DNA of 64,000 bases from Cordylochernes scorpioides (Eukaryota > Arthropoda > Arachnida > Pseudoscorpiones > Chernetidae): positions 16,614,062 through 16,678,061 of the forward strand of contig CP092882.1 of assembly GCA_030710605.1 (NCBI GenBank), in the 5' to 3' direction. Position numbers and translations under genes: made by a program. Positions 9,572 through 19,843 of this stretch are shown piece by piece. The notes below the pieces were generated by a model that was not told the origin of the DNA, ran no database searches, and saw only the letters and a list, made by a program, of their open reading frames with translations. Position 1 is the stretch's first letter, and the number at the start of each line of letters is the position of its first letter.

Positions 9572-9644
9572 TCCAGGGTAGCCTAGTGGTCATGGCATCT
9601 GCCTAGTAAGCGGAAGGTCGTGGGTTCGATTCCCATCTCTTGAC
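9572..9644 (+). tRNA. tRNA-Thr-like module, second copy (anticodon AGT)
   Basis: Nearly identical to 9037-9109, but the anticodon loop reads CTAGTAA, changing the anticodon from GGT to AGT (still Thr), and the 3' acceptor strand is CTCTTGA. Probably non-functional SINE sequence. Confidence 0.55.
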
Positions 9645-9930
9645 ACTTTTTTTATTTTATCCATTCTGACCAAAATCTATCCGTGAACTTCACACAGTGA
9701 ACTTAACACAGAGAGAATAAGGCACTTATATAAGTAGATAATCCAAATTGTGCCTTATCACACACTATTTTTTTATTTGGCCTTATTGCCTTGTGTTTAT
9801 AATCTATGATGTAATGCCGGCGGCGCGCGCCCGTTGGCTGCCGGCGAGCACGTGACTTCCCTGTGCGCGCGCATCCGTGACAGAACCGGCTGGCCCATGA
9901 CGGTCGTGACTATATATATAATGGATGGAT

Positions 9931-9983
9931 AATAATAATAATATAATAATAATAATAATAATTATTATTATTATTATTATTTT
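9931..9983. repeat. TAA/ATT microsatellite at the R4-like junction
   Basis: A run of AAT units turns into a run of ATT units and stops directly at the first codon of the retrotransposon remnant. Confidence 0.85.
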
Positions 9984-11006
9984 AAAAATGAAGACCAACC
10001 GCTATTGGACATGATAGAATCCTCACAGTGGCTCAAAACGGGAAACAACACACCACAAAATGAAGGATTCTACATGTTCATACAAGATAGAAACGTGTTC
10101 CCAAAGGATAAGAACCTGAAATGCCCTCACTGTGAAAAGGTACAGAGGATGGTGGACCACCTTGCTACAAACTGTGGAAGATTGCTTCCTTACGACTACA
10201 CTGAGAGGCATAATGAAGTAGTGAGATGCGTCCACTTCAACTTGGCAAGAAAATATAATTTCACAGAGAACAAGAAGATAAAGCTCCACAAAATAACGAC
10301 TAAGATTGAAAATTCATACGCCAAGATAATAACGGACCTGCCAATGATAAGCGATATCAATATCAGAGCTAACAAACCTGATATAATAGTATATGACAAA
10401 ATAAAAAAAGACATAACAATCATAGAGATAGGGGTTACCTCCCAAGACAATATCCAAACTACGGAGCTGACAAAGAAAAGAAAATACCAGCTACTGGCGA
10501 GGGAAATGGCCCAAACTGAAAAAATGCCCGTAAAAGTAGTGCCGATAGTCTTAACATGGGATGGAATAGTAACCAAATATAACAAACAATACAGGAAGGA
10601 AATAAACATAAGAAAAAGGGACTTTGCATATATTCAATCCCTGGTGATAAAAAAGACGATGGAAATTATTTCAACAGAAAAGAAGAATGAACCTTACGAT
10701 AAGTTACAGAGAAATAAAGAAATGGAAGCCATGGATAGATTGTTGGAACGATGTAGGGAGCTGGCATGTGATGACGAGGAAGGTGGAACACCGGACATGG
10801 AGCACAGGGATACGACGACCATAGAAGAGATCCAGGAGAACGACCTAGAGCAGATGACAGGAGACCTGACAGACAAGAATGGATCAAGGCCAGGGGACCA
10901 TCTTATCGAGGAGCCACTAGTAGAGGCCATAGAAAGACTGCTGGAGAGCTGCAGGACATCAGGGGACCATAACGGCAAGGGCCACAGCACTGACCAGGAG
11001 TCATGA
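9984..11006 (+). pseudogene. 5'-truncated R4/Dong-like non-LTR retrotransposon: zinc finger and restriction-like endonuclease
   Basis: About 335 codons are open from the microsatellite edge to a TGA at 11004-11006; the first ATG is at 10011. This is the C-terminal part of an ORF from the R2/R4 type of LINEs, which cut target DNA with a restriction-enzyme-like domain. Visible: LKCPHCEKVQRMVDHLATNC (CCHC finger), RHNEVVRCVH, then PDIIVYD followed 7 residues later by IIEIGVTSQDN, the PD-(D/E)xK nuclease core, and KKRKYQLLAREM. A long charged tail (EAMDRLLERCREL, twice) follows. The reverse transcriptase is missing, so the copy is 5'-truncated as is usual for target-primed insertion. Insertion in TAA/ATT repeats agrees with the known target preference of Dong elements. 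Confidence 0.75.
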
Positions 11007-11129
11007 TAGCAAATGTAAATATCTTTGTTTACTTTTACTGTTGTCATTTATTGAAGTTGTAAATAAAAATATGTAAATAGACTGACCATTCGCTACACTT
11101 TTTAGAGAAAAACTTGTAACCTTTTGGAA

Positions 11130-11350
11130 AATAAATTTATTATTATTATTATTATTATCATTAGATAATGATAATGATCATAATGATGATGCGCACGCAT
11201 CCGTGACAGAACCCATGACGGTCGTGACTATATATGTTGATGGATGGATAATTATTATTATTATTATTATTATCATTAGATAATGATAATGATCATAATG
11301 ATGATGCGCGCGCATCCGTGACAGAGCCCATGACGGTCGTGACTATATAT
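11130..11350. repeat. ATT microsatellite plus two tandem ~120-bp units
   Basis: The unit ATTATTATT...ATCATTAGATAATGATAATG...GCATCCGTGACAGA...GGTCGTGACTATATAT appears twice. Its non-microsatellite part also occurs before the R4-like element (9880-9925), so it represents the split target locus. Confidence 0.65.
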
Positions 11351-11700
11351 GTTGATAGAATCTATATGTTAAATGTATGTTTATTTACATTATATTTTGT
11401 AGTTCCCTGGCATATATTGGATATAACTACAGTAAACCTTCAACAATAAAAAGCTCAAGGAAATCGTCATTACTAACCACAGATGACTCTGAAAAACATT
11501 CATTGGACTAGTTGAAGAAAATACTAAACTAATATGAATAAGAAGATAGAATTTATGATGAAAAAATAAGATGACATCTAGGTAAAATGATAAATAAAGT
11601 GATCAAAGACATAAATGTAAATTAACTTAGGCAAATTGAAAAGAAATGGATAAAATTAATAAAAAATAGAATGTACTGTCAAACTCTCTGCTTAACAATA
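11351..11700. other. AT-rich intergenic stretch
   Basis: Nothing recognised. Confidence 0.4.
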
Positions 11701-11882
11701 TACACAATGTCATCATTGGTGGCGTCCACTGCGGGAAAGACCCCGTCACCGATGGACCGCGAGAGTTCTTTCCCACAGAGTGGGTAGGTTGATGTGGTGG
11801 CAAGCATTGTCCACCTCAAGGTCAAGAGGGTACTTGTAGATAGTAGCCTTCGCCACTGCTGTTGGCGTCCCCCAGTTCAACC

Positions 11883-12788
11883 ATGGAGGTCTCCGACGTG
11901 CCCCCCGCGAGCCGAGCTGCGCCCCTTCCACCTGCTGCACTCCAGCCATCACCACCAGCGCCTTCGGCTTTACCTTTGGAGGACACGCCTCCTGCCCCTC
12001 CACCAGTGACCCCTGCTCCGTCCCTGCGAACACCTGGGAGTCGCGAGCCTGCGGCCCCAACACCGGACGTGGAGATGTCCATCGTGGAGGTGACCTCTGC
12101 GTCCTCCACGTCATCGGCAAAAAACGCAACGAGAGTCGACCTCGATGCGTTCATCGAGGGGCACCCCAGCGTGTCCTTCGCTGAGACGGACGCCCTTGGT
12201 CTTGGGCGGGAGGAGGTCCTGGACCTCCTCTCCTCGAGGACCAAGGCGCAGAGGAAAGGACCCCTCCTGTCGCCTCCGCAGTGCGACGCCCTCGTCGGCC
12301 TGATCGGGCAAATCTTGGATCTGAGGCCCGGAGCAGCCAGCAACCTGTACAAAGTCCTCGGACGAGTCAAGGCTGAGCTCAGGACAACACCAGCAGTGCC
12401 TCCAACACCCACACTGCCTGCGCCTTGGCCTGCTAAGCCAACACCACCCGCTCTCCACGGGGAAAAGACGTCGCCGGACATCGCGACACCTCCACCTCCA
12501 CTGTCTACCGAATTCATTGATGCCTGCTACGACCAGGCAAATGACATAATTTATGAATTAAGCCGTGAGCGCTACTCGGAGCCTTTATCCGATATAGGAG
12601 TCACAGAGGGTGACATCGTAGAGGCAATTATATTCCCCGAGGATAGGGAACCTCTCTTCAGGCGCCTCTCCACTCAGAAGAGAACCATTCTCACCGAAAT
12701 CATCGGCGCTGCCATTGAGCGCGCTCGGAACTCAGATCCCTTTGTGAGTGGGGGCCTACACATACTCAGGAAAATGCTCCCCCCCTGA
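11883..12788 (+). CDS. Proline-rich ORF of a probable retroposon, function unknown
   Basis: A 301-codon frame starting at CCATGG (11883) and ending TGA. Residues 1-75 are Pro/Ala/Ser-rich and low-complexity. The middle contains a more ordered, possibly helical part (EEVLDLLSSRTKAQRKGPLL, then IGQILDLRPGAASNLYKVLG) and the end reads HILRKMLPP. I do not recognise the family. An AATAAA at 12835-12840 and a tail resembling that of the retroposon at 752-1004 follow, suggesting a retrotransposon-encoded accessory or ORF1-like protein. The strong GC content sets it apart from its surroundings. The opposite strand is also open for long stretches, a by-product of GC-rich composition. Confidence 0.45.
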   Translation: MEVSDVPPASRAAPLPPAALQPSPPAPSALPLEDTPPAPPPVTPAPSLRTPGSREPAAPTPDVEMSIVEVTSASSTSSAKNATRVDLDAFIEGHPSVSFAETDALGLGREEVLDLLSSRTKAQRKGPLLSPPQCDALVGLIGQILDLRPGAASNLYKVLGRVKAELRTTPAVPPTPTLPAPWPAKPTPPALHGEKTSPDIATPPPPLSTEFIDACYDQANDIIYELSRERYSEPLSDIGVTEGDIVEAIIFPEDREPLFRRLSTQKRTILTEIIGAAIERARNSDPFVSGGLHILRKMLPP

Positions 12789-12794
12789 TCTGTA

Positions 12795-12870
12795 AATTTT
12801 TCCTTGAAGGAGTGTAACTATTGACCAGATTGTCAATAAAGTCTGTTTTAATTGTCAAAAAATTATCACT
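12795..12870 (+). repeat. Retroposon 3' tail with polyadenylation signal
   Basis: GTCAATAAAGTCTGTTTTAA preceded by ATTGACCAGATT closely parallels the tail at 961-1003. AATAAA lies at 12835-12840. Confidence 0.5.
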
Positions 12871-13569
12871 GCTGTTGCATTCATAGCCTCGGAAAGGAGG
12901 CCGACATCAAAGAGCCTGCAAATTCAGGAGAGGTAGAGGGAGGCGAAGACCCTTGGGAACAGGGATAGCAAGTTCGGAAAATTCAATATCTGTGGGTCAG
13001 CAACCCATCGCTGGACCCACAGGCGACACGCCTTGAGGCAGGATGGTCGGAATGGAGTAGGGCCTGGTGGGCCAGCCTTAAGGCGATATCTGGTACCCCT
13101 CATGATAGCTGGAGCTGCCGTTCACCTGCAGGGGACGCGGGCAGAATCCCCAAGCGCTGCACGTCCAGGAGCACAGCCCGCATTGAGCGCGCTATGATAA
13201 GGGCTCCATCGAAGTCTCCGAAGCCGCTCTTAGCCAGCGTAGGCCTGTCGGCTGCAGGAACCTGTTGTCACCTCGAAGACGCAGAAGACTGCACTCCGCA
13301 GGCTGGCGGGGTACAGAACCTGGTGGTCCAGCTCAAGGGCGCTGGACGCGGCATCCCAGAGGCTAAGAAGTATCCTCCGCCTCGGTGAGAGCCAGACGTC
13401 AGAAGCCTGCAGGGTCAGACATACCTGGCTGCGAACCAGCCAAGCCGTTGGCGACGCCGCGCAGTGAGACCTGGATCCCCTTCAGGCAGCTGAGCTGAAG
13501 TTGGCCCACGATATAAAGTAGGTCAACGCCACCTTCGGCGACTGGACGCGCCAGAATGCCCCTGGGAAG

Positions 13570-13866
13570 TCACGAAGTTCGGCTCGCACCCCACACGAAG
13601 TGCGGCAGCCGTGCCTTCAACCAGCCGATGGTGGTTTTAGGTAAAATGTAGTCGTGGAGATGGTGCAGGATGGATCTCAGGAACAGGATGTTGGCCACGC
13701 GGGCATAATTCACCAGCGACAGGCCGCGGGTGAAATAAGACCACCTCGCGATGGCTCGTTCCAACAGCTCCATCAGGTCGGAAGCCTGAGAGGCGACGGT
13801 ATTGCTGACAGAGATCATATATTGCCCAGTACGTAAGTAAGCAACCCTGACGCCCAGGAGATTCAT
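13570..13866 (-). pseudogene. LINE ORF2 C-terminal fragment
   Basis: The peptide contains NLLGVRVAYLRTGQYMISVS, LERAIARWSYFTRGLSLVNY and LPHFVWGASR, a pattern of the region after the reverse transcriptase fingers/palm in LINE polyproteins. It is separated from the upstream pieces by frameshifts. Confidence 0.5.
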
Positions 13867-14016
13867 AGAGGAGAATACGTCCTGTGCTTCCAGGAACCCA
13901 ACCAGAGCCCGCAGCTTGTATTAAAGTTGACAGCCACCTTGGAGGCCATGAGGAACTCTTCGGAGATCAGGGGTACGATTTTCAACTGAGCGTAGTCCCT
14001 GATGAAAAGTACCATG

Positions 14017-14730
14017 TCATCTGTATAGGCGACCAATCATCCGCGGCCCAAGATCCTCTCTAGACGGCGTATCATAAGGCCAACTCCATTGCTGAAGAGG
14101 GCGGCGCTGAGACGGCAGCCCTGCCTCACACCGTTTGAGATGTGGGAAGACCTTTGTGCAAACATCCCCGATCCGGATGGAGGCGTTTGCTTCCCCATAG
14201 AAGACAGAATCCATCCCGAGGAAGGCAGTTGGTAAGCCCAGTTTCTCCAACAGGGCGAACAGGCTGTCGAATGCCGACTTCAGATCCAGAGATGACAGCC
14301 AACGGCGTGTCATGTCTTGCTCTTCAGGCGACTATGTCGGACGCTCGCGCAATGTTCCAGGAGAATGACCGTCCTGTGACGGCGTAGGTCTGACACGAGG
14401 TCTGGCAGATGACGGCAAAGACGGCCCATGAGCACACCACCAAGGATCCTGTAGTCGGTCGTTGGGAGGCTGTTTAGACGAAAATCATGTAGACCGGGAA
14501 CACCGTGCGATTTCGACAGCAGGAGAACCTTTCTGCTCCTTGAAGATGGAGGCAAGGCCCCACGGAGTCGATAAGCCTCGAAGACTTGTCACAGAACTTC
14601 GGAAACAAAGGCTTTGACAAACTGGCAAGGTTTCCGTCCCATCCCGAGGCACACGCCCTCTTAATAGGCGGTGGATGGCTGCCGCTGTCCGTTCGCGGGA
14701 GATATCGGTGAGAGAGAGCTGGTCCCACTC
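14017..14730 (-). pseudogene. LINE reverse transcriptase fragments
   Basis: SLDLKSAFDSLFALLEKLGL (RT motif A with its catalytic Asp) lies at 14215-14313. Upstream frames carry TAAAIHRLLRGRVPRDG and ILGGVLMGRLCRHLPDLVSD, typical of RT motifs 0-2. At least two frame changes break it. Confidence 0.6.
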
Positions 14731-15229
14731 GTCGAGCTCCAAGGGGGTCACTTCAAGTGGGCGATAGGTTCAGCCGAGTTTGGAGCCAAGGAGCAACGAC
14801 TGTTCAGGCATCCCTGAAGGAAACCTCTTTGCTGGTCCCCGGATATATAGCGTTGTCGTCGTCGTCATAAAGGTGGAAGGAGAGCGGTGTCTGGTTCAGA
14901 GGTAACGCTCGAGGTCCGACAAGGAAGGATAGTCAGTGCGGGTAGTGTCGTCTCGTCTCTAATATCCATCTCAGGAAGTGGTTTGTTCCTCCCGATGTAT
15001 TCACCCCTGTATTTGGCAAGGGCAGGCCCGAGTGACCGTATCTCCGCGACCAGATTTGCCTTGATCCCAGTCCAATGGTTTCACAGTATCGGGGATAAAA
15101 AAAATTGCTAGGCCTTTCTAGGTCACATTGGTGACTGTTTCCATTCAGTCGAGGTAGCAGCTTGCCGATGCTTTGGAAATTTTTGTAGGAGCTGGTTCTT
15201 CCACTCTTAGTTCAGTATCGCACGGTGGT

Positions 15230-16016
15230 TTAAGTAGGCATAGTAATCGATTTGGTAGTGAGTGACGTAGTCGCAGAAACTGGTCGAAGTAGAATTCTAC
15301 CCAGACGACGCGCGTCGACCCAGCTTCCGATAGTCGCGACCCTGGTGTGCTCCAACGTAGCATCGAAGGTGGCAACGTGGACTAGGTCATCTTGGTTCAG
15401 TAGCTCTGCGATTGTTTCTACTGGATCCGATGCTTGGTACTTAAGCGACTCCTCAGAGATGTTCAGGTCACGGATGATGCACACACCTTCTTCACACGCC
15501 ATAGCTGCGATGGTCTGTAGCTGGCGGCACCACTCTTCAAGAGCATGAGACGTGGGCGTTGACGCACCACATGGAGAGTCCCCAGATGATGAGGTCGCTG
15601 ACGGCAACCTTTCCAGTCCATAGGATCTTCTGCTGGTGAACAGCGACCTCAGGCGCGAAGTCGCAGACAAGGCCTGATCCAATGATGGGCATTGCGGGTG
15701 TAACGACAGCGCTGTATCCATGTCAGAGGTCTCGTAAATTGTCCAGAAACATGACGTTGGTCTCCTGCAGGAAGCAGATGTCAATCTCGTGCTCCTTGAG
15801 AAAACAGCAGAGCTGAATTCTCCTCTGAAGAGCGGCGATGCTGCGCACGTTCAAGGTCGCAACGCGAAGCTCATTCAGGCTACCAGCAGTTTCTGACGCG
15901 TAATAGCTTCTTGTACAGGGTGTTGTTGGTGTCCACTGTAAGAGCCATAAGCGCCGTGGCTGAGGACTCAATGGCCTCTCTCTGCTGGACGTTTGATTAA
16001 GCCAAAAGCAGTCCAT
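15230..16016 (-). pseudogene. LINE endonuclease (APE-like) fragments
   Basis: Starts around LRVATLNVRSIAALQRRIQL and HEIDICFLQETN, the N-terminal motifs of apurinic-like LINE endonucleases. Further on, EEGVCIIRDLNIS corresponds to the GDFN-type motif with changed residues. A frameshift lies near 15730. Confidence 0.6.
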
Positions 16017-16414
16017 TACCCCATTGTTAGTGAAGGCTTGGAGTTGTTCTCTCTCCAGCCCCCAACTGCTGAATGCTGGTGATGACCGCAGATGCTTTTT
16101 CGTTATTCAGGAGAATATCCATTTGTTTCTGGGCCAAAGTCCGCTTACCTTGGTATGGAGGAAGCTCTTGGGATTGAGCTGATAGGCTGGAATGAATCTT
16201 CGCCGGATCATTTGCGTCGCTGGAAGGAGGGTCTGCAGCAGCTGTGGAAGAGGAGGAGGTGGAGGAGATGTCAGCTGTGGTTGGATTTTGAGAGGAAGAG
16301 GAAATTGGCTTGCTCCAAGCATTTGGGCGCGCAACAAGCGGACGCTCAGGGGAAAACAGCTTGTCTTCTGTCATGCCATTCTTTTGAGGACAGTTGGCCC
16401 GTTTGTGCCCTTAC

Positions 16415-17092
16415 CTATGGTACAGGGAACAGCGGTTTCCGTAGATCATGTAGACTGGCGTGATGACTCCCTTGTCCTTGATATCCAGCCGAGTATGAGA
16501 GCCTAACTCCGTCGTGCATAGTAATAAAGGCTTTCCTACGAGCGTCAGACCAGCAGGAATTGCCCATCTCCATCATTTGTTGGACAATGAATTCCACTCT
16601 GCCGTAGGGCTTGAACGCCGCGATCAGGTCAGCGTCCGTTACAAAGAACAGCACATTGCCCAAGGTGATGCGCTCTGTTTTCTTCTTCAAAGCAAAGGCT
16701 CTCAGAGCGGCGTCTCCAATGTCCAGGCCCTCCTCGACGAGACTCTCAGCAAGCTGCACGCTGGAGAGGCCGACTAAGATGTACCCCTCCATTTTGCTCA
16801 GCTGGTAAATGCAGCCCTTTCCCAGCTTTGCTTCCAGCGCTATGAAGTACTGCGCCTGGCTGAATTCTGGGGAGAATTCCAAGTAGACCAATTGGTCTAC
16901 CTGACCGGCCGCCGACCTGGCTCTAAACTCCGCCTGTTTGTGCAGAGTCTTGGTGCACCTCTGCACTCGGGGTTTGTTCGCAGAGGGAGGGAACAGTAGG
17001 CTTGGTGGCTGCGGGCTGGACGCGGCCCTTTTGCTCTGCCGCCTCTTTCGCTCATGGCTAACGAGAATGAAGCCATTGTTTCCATCGTACAT
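16415..17092 (-). pseudogene. LINE ORF1 (RNA-binding gag-like protein), 3' part frameshifted
   Basis: 225 codons from an ATG at 17090-17092. The N-terminus is basic and Pro/Ser-rich, followed by an ordered part (YFIALEAKLGKGCIYQLSKM, FFVTDADLIAAFKPYGRVEF) resembling the RRM-like core of ORF1 proteins. Near 16430 the frame is lost; a GHKRANC zinc-knuckle remnant follows in another frame (about 16385-16410). It would coat the element RNA in an active copy. Confidence 0.5.
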
Positions 17093-17441
17093 AGGGAGTT
17101 GCTTACCTTGGTCGTCGAGGTCATCTCAACTCGTCAAAGACTTGGTTGTTCCAGGCTGGGATTCTTTTGTTACCACAGTAACTGCAGATTTAGAGGGTCG
17201 CTGATGACAACAGCAGTTAGCTCGATGGTGAGTGGCTATTAGCCAATACCATTGAGATTTGAGGAGTTGCGGAATTCCCCATTAAATAAAGGAAAATCAA
17301 GTTATTCTATATTTTTTTCTGTAAAAAATAAGGTTAAAGAACCCGTCAAGTGCGCGCACGCGCATCCGCGTTGCAGTGACAAATTATTTGTTCTCTTATT
17401 CATTTGGATAGTTGTGTAAAATATCTCTCATATCTACTTAC

Positions 17442-18135
17442 ACTAGCCGAATGACCTGGGCGTTGCCCGAGTTTTACCCGATTAAATGCTATTCGTTACA
17501 ATTAGAAATTGGCGCCGTGGATGTCATTCTTGTGAAACGTCCCGCTCCAAACTTTGTGTCTGAGAAGCGATATTTTTATATAGAGATGATCTGGCTTTGT
17601 GTCTTCTGCTCGAATGAATGTTTTTCTGTTAGAATTTTGTTCCTGCATGCTAAAAATGAACTGGCTTCACCCGTGGTCTCTGCTTTTTGGAATTTTTCCG
17701 GGTATAATTTTGTATCTGATAACCAAATATGATACAGCAATATTGTCATAATCATTTTCCGACTAAAAAAGAACTATTTTTGCCCAGAACCTGTCAATTT
17801 CAATTTTTCTTGGCTAAAAATGCGACAAATATCTCTTCCATATTTTTTTCTATGTCCAGTTAAAACACGTTTTACATGTCCATTAGGTCAGCTGATATTA
17901 CCTCCCTTCACCGCTAGAGGCGCTGCTTGCGAGCGAAAAGGCAAATTTGCAACGCAATTTGCAATTAACTCGAAGAATATTTGGGATAGAGACCTGAAAT
18001 TTTCACTATAAGTTTTTCCAGATTCTACTATACATACTGTTAAAATTTCAGTCAGATTAGTTACGTATTTGGACGTGTATAGCCGACATAGATACCCACA
18101 TACATACATACACTGACTTTTATATATATAGGGAT
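17442..18135 (+). mobile_element. Long variant of the ACTAGCCGAATGACC short retroposon family
   Basis: Starts ACTAGCCGAATGACC, includes GGCGCCGTGGATGTC and GTGAAACGTCCCGC as in copies a and b, but lacks the tRNA-like module and is longer. The end reads TTATATATATAGGGATT. The stretch GAGGCGCTGCTTGCGAG is shared with the copy ending at 56308. Confidence 0.6.
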
Positions 18136-18198
18136 TAATATTTAATAATAGGTACATTTACATTCATATTAAAAATATTTATTGTCCAATTTTTGCAA

Positions 18199-18269
18199 AG
18201 CAGAGTGGCGCAGTGGAAGCGTGCTGGGCCCATAACCCAGAGGTCGTGTATCGAAACCACGCTCTGCTA
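18199..18269 (+). tRNA. Initiator tRNA-Met (CAT), slightly aberrant
   Basis: Acceptor AGCAGAG pairs perfectly with CTCTGCT, discriminator A. Anticodon stem CTGGG/CCCAG surrounds loop CCCATAA (anticodon CAT), the family's characteristic three G-C pairs. The T-loop ATCGAAA is the initiator-type A54 loop. A T-run directly downstream is a good pol III terminator. Two oddities: the variable/T-arm region is one base shorter than usual and the T-stem has one mismatch (CGTGT/CCACG). It may be a weak gene or a recent pseudogene. Confidence 0.7.
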
Positions 18270-18993
18270 TATTTTTTTTTTATTCACAAAAGCAAACGGT
18301 GACAGAATTATTGACGACTCTGATAACTGTATATATTAATTTTCTCCTGAGCGATTTTAAAAGGGTCACAGTTTAAAATTTTGATATTAAATTTTTGAAA
18401 ATTATATATAGCTGTGGGTGACCAAAAATCTGGTCCAAAGAGTTCTTACTTGAAGGGTTCACAATAAAACAGAAAGTTTTATGGTTATTACTAGAGTCGG
18501 TTAGAGAAAAAGGTCATATTGATAATGCTTGACCACACACAGCACTTTCATTTTTTCCTATCTCTCTTGTTAAATTCAATTATTCGACTTTTACAACTTC
18601 ATATATACACTCATAAACAAAACTTAAAGAAGTGGAATCTTTGATGTCGCCAGCAGTCTATTTTTTTGAAGGAGACAGGGGCAATTTTTTGTTTACACTT
18701 GGTCATCTTGTGTGTCTTCAGTAAAGGTCACTATTTATCAAATATCTTTCAGAGTTACAAGAAAATAGACCTAATCATCTTTCAGAGTTATTGTCTCAAT
18801 CCCAATATACATGCTAAAAGGTACAATTTCCTTAAGTTTTCCTTAGATTTTTTTACTGTACCCAAAGATCAAATTACAGTTAAAATGACAAATAGTTGTG
18901 ACTTCCCTGGACCCCATAATTTTATTTACACATCACTTATGGTAGTGCTCTTGATCTGTTTCACTTAGACAGTTTGTCTATATGGCCTATATA
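18270..18993. other. AT-rich stretch between the tRNA and the LTR element
   Basis: No gene or repeat recognised. TATATA at 18988-18993 matches the six bases after the right LTR and is the probable target duplication. Confidence 0.45.
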
Positions 18994-19822
18994 TGTCATA
19001 ATTTGTATATAATTGTATGCACCCCGACCCACTATGCATGTACAATGTATGATTTTCAAAGATTTAATAAAGAATAAGGTAACTGGAGGAAAGGAAGTGG
19101 CAACAAGACATAGGAAGCAGGCTAAAAGCGGGCACAAGTATAAATAACTTGTACAGTCAATACTTCCTCGCAAAGCCCGGACGTATCTGGTATCCGCAGA
19201 AGTTATATTAGTATAGAGACGCCCAATTTCCGGAACAAGACCGGACGTATTTGATAACGCGGAAGTAAATAGAGTCGAACTAACACCCGATACTTCCTAT
19301 CAGGCCGGGCATATCTTTCACCAAAGAAAGCCGCCGGTCCAATTAGGAAGGAATAACTAAATAGGTCAACCAATAGAAAAACGGGCACGTTCCATCCTTC
19401 GACCAATGGGAAGGAAGACAACTCGTGGTGTTAAATCGAAAGACAAGAATTGTCAGTAGAGATTTGGCTTCCAACAAGGTGACATCGGCTCTGGACCTCT
19501 CTCCCTCTGCTCATCCCGTAGCTAAGTACAATCACCACCATGTGATCAGATAATTAACAATCAAAATCGCTCCGCTCTTCTCAAACTTTCTTTCCTCCAA
19601 CCCAGTTGCCTTTTATTTTCAAACCCCATCACGTGTCCTGATTATTCCTAACTGTATGCTTCAACTTCCACTCAAACGACTGCGTTTCAACCAATCCTCA
19701 CCATTCAAATCGAACAACAAGAAATTCTGCAACGATATTGTCACAGAACGGTTAAGTCGACAGGATTCTACAACAGTGTAATACATCAAATATTGCAGTG
19801 TAATAACTTTGGATATATTACA
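18994..19822 (+). repeat. Left LTR
   Basis: 829 bp, TGTCATAATTTG...ATATATTACA. Contains TATAAATA at 19139-19146, a plausible core promoter. Its differences from the right LTR seen by eye are a C/T in the ATCACCACC/ATTACCACC segment (about 19533) and a T/C in AAATTCTGC/AAATTCCGC. Confidence 0.9.
19139..19146 (+). promoter_or_regulatory. TATA box in the LTR
   Basis: TATAAATA, in the position expected for U3; the same in the right LTR. Confidence 0.5.
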
Positions 19823-19843
19823 TAGAGTCGACAGGATAAAGAG

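Larger units (their letters stand above)
9372..9738 (+). mobile_element. tRNA-bearing short retroposon, copy b
   Basis: Same start ACTAGACGAATGGCC as copy a, then a run of 26 G (9387-9412), then the same body and the same TAAGTAGAT end. It is part of the tandem duplication. Confidence 0.6.
12880..17230 (-). mobile_element. Decayed two-ORF non-LTR retrotransposon
   Basis: On the minus strand, pieces of a complete LINE appear in the right order: ORF1 (16415-17092), apurinic-like endonuclease (15230-16016), reverse transcriptase (14017-14730) and C-terminal region (13570-13866). Many frameshifts and stops separate them, so it is inactive. The wording of the C-terminal region (LSLVNYARVANILFLRSILH, then LPHFVWG) resembles Tx1/L1-like elements, but the clade is only a guess. 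Confidence 0.65.

Noticed and set aside
11746..12517. Minus-strand open frames opposite the proline-rich ORF
   Set aside because: Low-complexity Gly/Ala/Ser translations mirroring a Pro-rich frame; no domain recognised.
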